From Rhodospirillaceae bacterium (lineage in GTDB: Bacteria > Pseudomonadota > Alphaproteobacteria > UBA8366), in the NCBI GenBank assembly GCA_002722095.1, contig PBKG01000003.1, positions 49,927 to 113,926 on the forward strand: DNA of 64,000 bases, in the 5' to 3' direction. This document shows, piece after piece, positions 63,330-64,000 of this stretch. The stretch's first letter is position 1. The number at the start of each line of letters is the position of its first letter. The notes beneath the pieces were generated by a model, which worked only from the letters and a program-made list of their open reading frames with translations, was not told where the DNA came from and ran no database searches. The translations under genes and the position numbers were made by a program.

Positions 63330-64000
63330 ATGGCCGATCGAGATATCAATATCGGTTTGAATGCGGTGATCATGGCGGTGACCGAAGACGCACCGAGGGT
63401 GTTGACCGTCCACAGAGAGGTTCTGGCCGAACAGGCGCCGGTTGAAGACAGTCCCACCGCACTCCCATTTGGCCCCTTCGAGCCCGACCGGCACAGGACC
63501 CTCGAGCTGGGACTACGCGAATGGGTCGAAGAACAAACCGGCCTAGCGCTCGGCTATGTCGAGCAGCTCTATACATTCGGAGACCGCAATCGTGACCCGA
63601 GAGAACGGGCAGGCGGATCGCGAGTAGTCTCGATCGGGTACCTTGCCCTCGTGCGGGAAGATGCCCCCCACGGGGCCGAAGATGCGGAATGGGTCAATTG
63701 CTATGATTTCTTGCCCTGGGAGGATTGGCGCGATGGCCGACCTGCACTGCTGGATGAAGTGATTGTTCCGGCCCTTGATAAATGGGCCAATGCGGTACCA
63801 GAGGAGTGTCAGCAACGCACTGACCGGGTGTCGATCACCTTTGCCACTGACGACGCCCCTTGGGACGTGGAACGGGTGCTCGACAGGTACGAGTTGCTCT
63901 ACGAAGCGGGGTTGGTGCGAGAGGCCACCCGCGATAGCGACTTTACCGGTGACGAGGACGGTACCGGTCGGTCCTTTGCACTCGATCATCGCCGTATCCT
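63330..64000 (+). CDS. NrtR-like Nudix-domain regulator of NAD metabolism, right end cut
   Basis: At least 223 residues from ATG 63330, open at the right edge. The N-terminal Nudix fold (INIGLNAVIMAVTEDAPRVL) keeps the REWVEEQTGL half of the Nudix box, but the preceding Gly/Glu positions are degenerate, as in NrtR proteins that bind ADP-ribose without hydrolysing it. The later VSITFATDDAPWDVERVLDR and YELLYEAGLVREATR segments fit the helical C-terminal part, and RSFALDHRRI is typical of the alphaproteobacterial group. It probably represses NAD-synthesis genes that may follow beyond the window. Confidence 0.75.
   Translation, partial: MADRDINIGLNAVIMAVTEDAPRVLTVHREVLAEQAPVEDSPTALPFGPFEPDRHRTLELGLREWVEEQTGLALGYVEQLYTFGDRNRDPRERAGGSRVVSIGYLALVREDAPHGAEDAEWVNCYDFLPWEDWRDGRPALLDEVIVPALDKWANAVPEECQQRTDRVSITFATDDAPWDVERVLDRYELLYEAGLVREATRDSDFTGDEDGTGRSFALDHRRI

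Overview
The window looks like a chromosomal stretch of a free-living alphaproteobacterium, probably Rhodospirillales-like and marine. The gene order alaC-hom-glpX-recJ, a NrtR-type Nudix regulator, a ribosomal protein S9 with a long Ala/Glu-rich N-terminal extension, and several promoters of the form CTTGAC-N16/18-CTATNT all fit that group. No database was searched; assignments come from motifs, lengths and gene order read from the sequence.

Layout. 0-1.3 kb: cell-envelope genes (a GT-B glycosyltransferase cut by the left edge and a YdcF-like protein). 1.4-19.5 kb: an accessory catabolic region with two TcuA/fumarate-reductase-like flavoproteins, a gamma-glutamyltransferase homologue, short-form aconitase-family large and small subunits, a DUF1932 dehydrogenase, a CxPxR sulfatase, two tandem TauD-like dioxygenases, a lone molybdenum-hydroxylase large subunit and a DHA2 exporter. 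It also holds a DUF3616 protein and a GT2-like gene with an AT-rich 3' part. 19.8-25.5 kb: envelope proteins, namely a Sel1/SPOR protein, an FGE-fold protein lacking the catalytic cysteines, and a 962-residue FecR-domain protein with Pro-Glu repeats and a His/Asp/Trp/Arg-rich repeat region. A CRP-type palindrome and a 46-residue secreted peptide lie next to it. 25.5-35.3 kb: more accessory metabolism (zinc alcohol dehydrogenase, two more TauD-like enzymes, SDR, MmgE/PrpD, malate synthase G, cupin) and a gene apparently split by a frameshift in an A7 run. 35.3-44 kb: a three-subunit molybdoenzyme best matching the cytoplasm-facing sulfite dehydrogenase SoeABC, divergent from a TAXI-TRAP binding protein and fused permease. 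44-47 kb: DUF983, SixA, a broken response regulator and an aldehyde dehydrogenase. 47-64 kb: mostly core genes: tRNA-Glu, an isolated flgE with a sigma-54 promoter and paired upstream repeats, recJ/glpX/hom/alaC, an OmpA-like lipoprotein, phaC, argC, rplM-rpsI, a crotonase without the usual glutamates, a CoA-binding protein and a right-edge NrtR-like regulator.

How the parts may work together (inference). The four Fe(II)/2-oxoglutarate dioxygenases, sulfatase, SoeABC and TAXI-TRAP importer suggest use of organosulfur or other small oxidised organic acids, with sulfite oxidised by SoeABC and C2 units assimilated through malate synthase. The flavoproteins, aconitase-like pair, PrpD-like protein and dehydrogenases fit breakdown of branched or tricarboxylic acids. 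No single described pathway accounts for the whole 1.4-18 kb set, and its substrate is unknown. I did not find CRISPR arrays, integrases, insertion sequences or a defence system.
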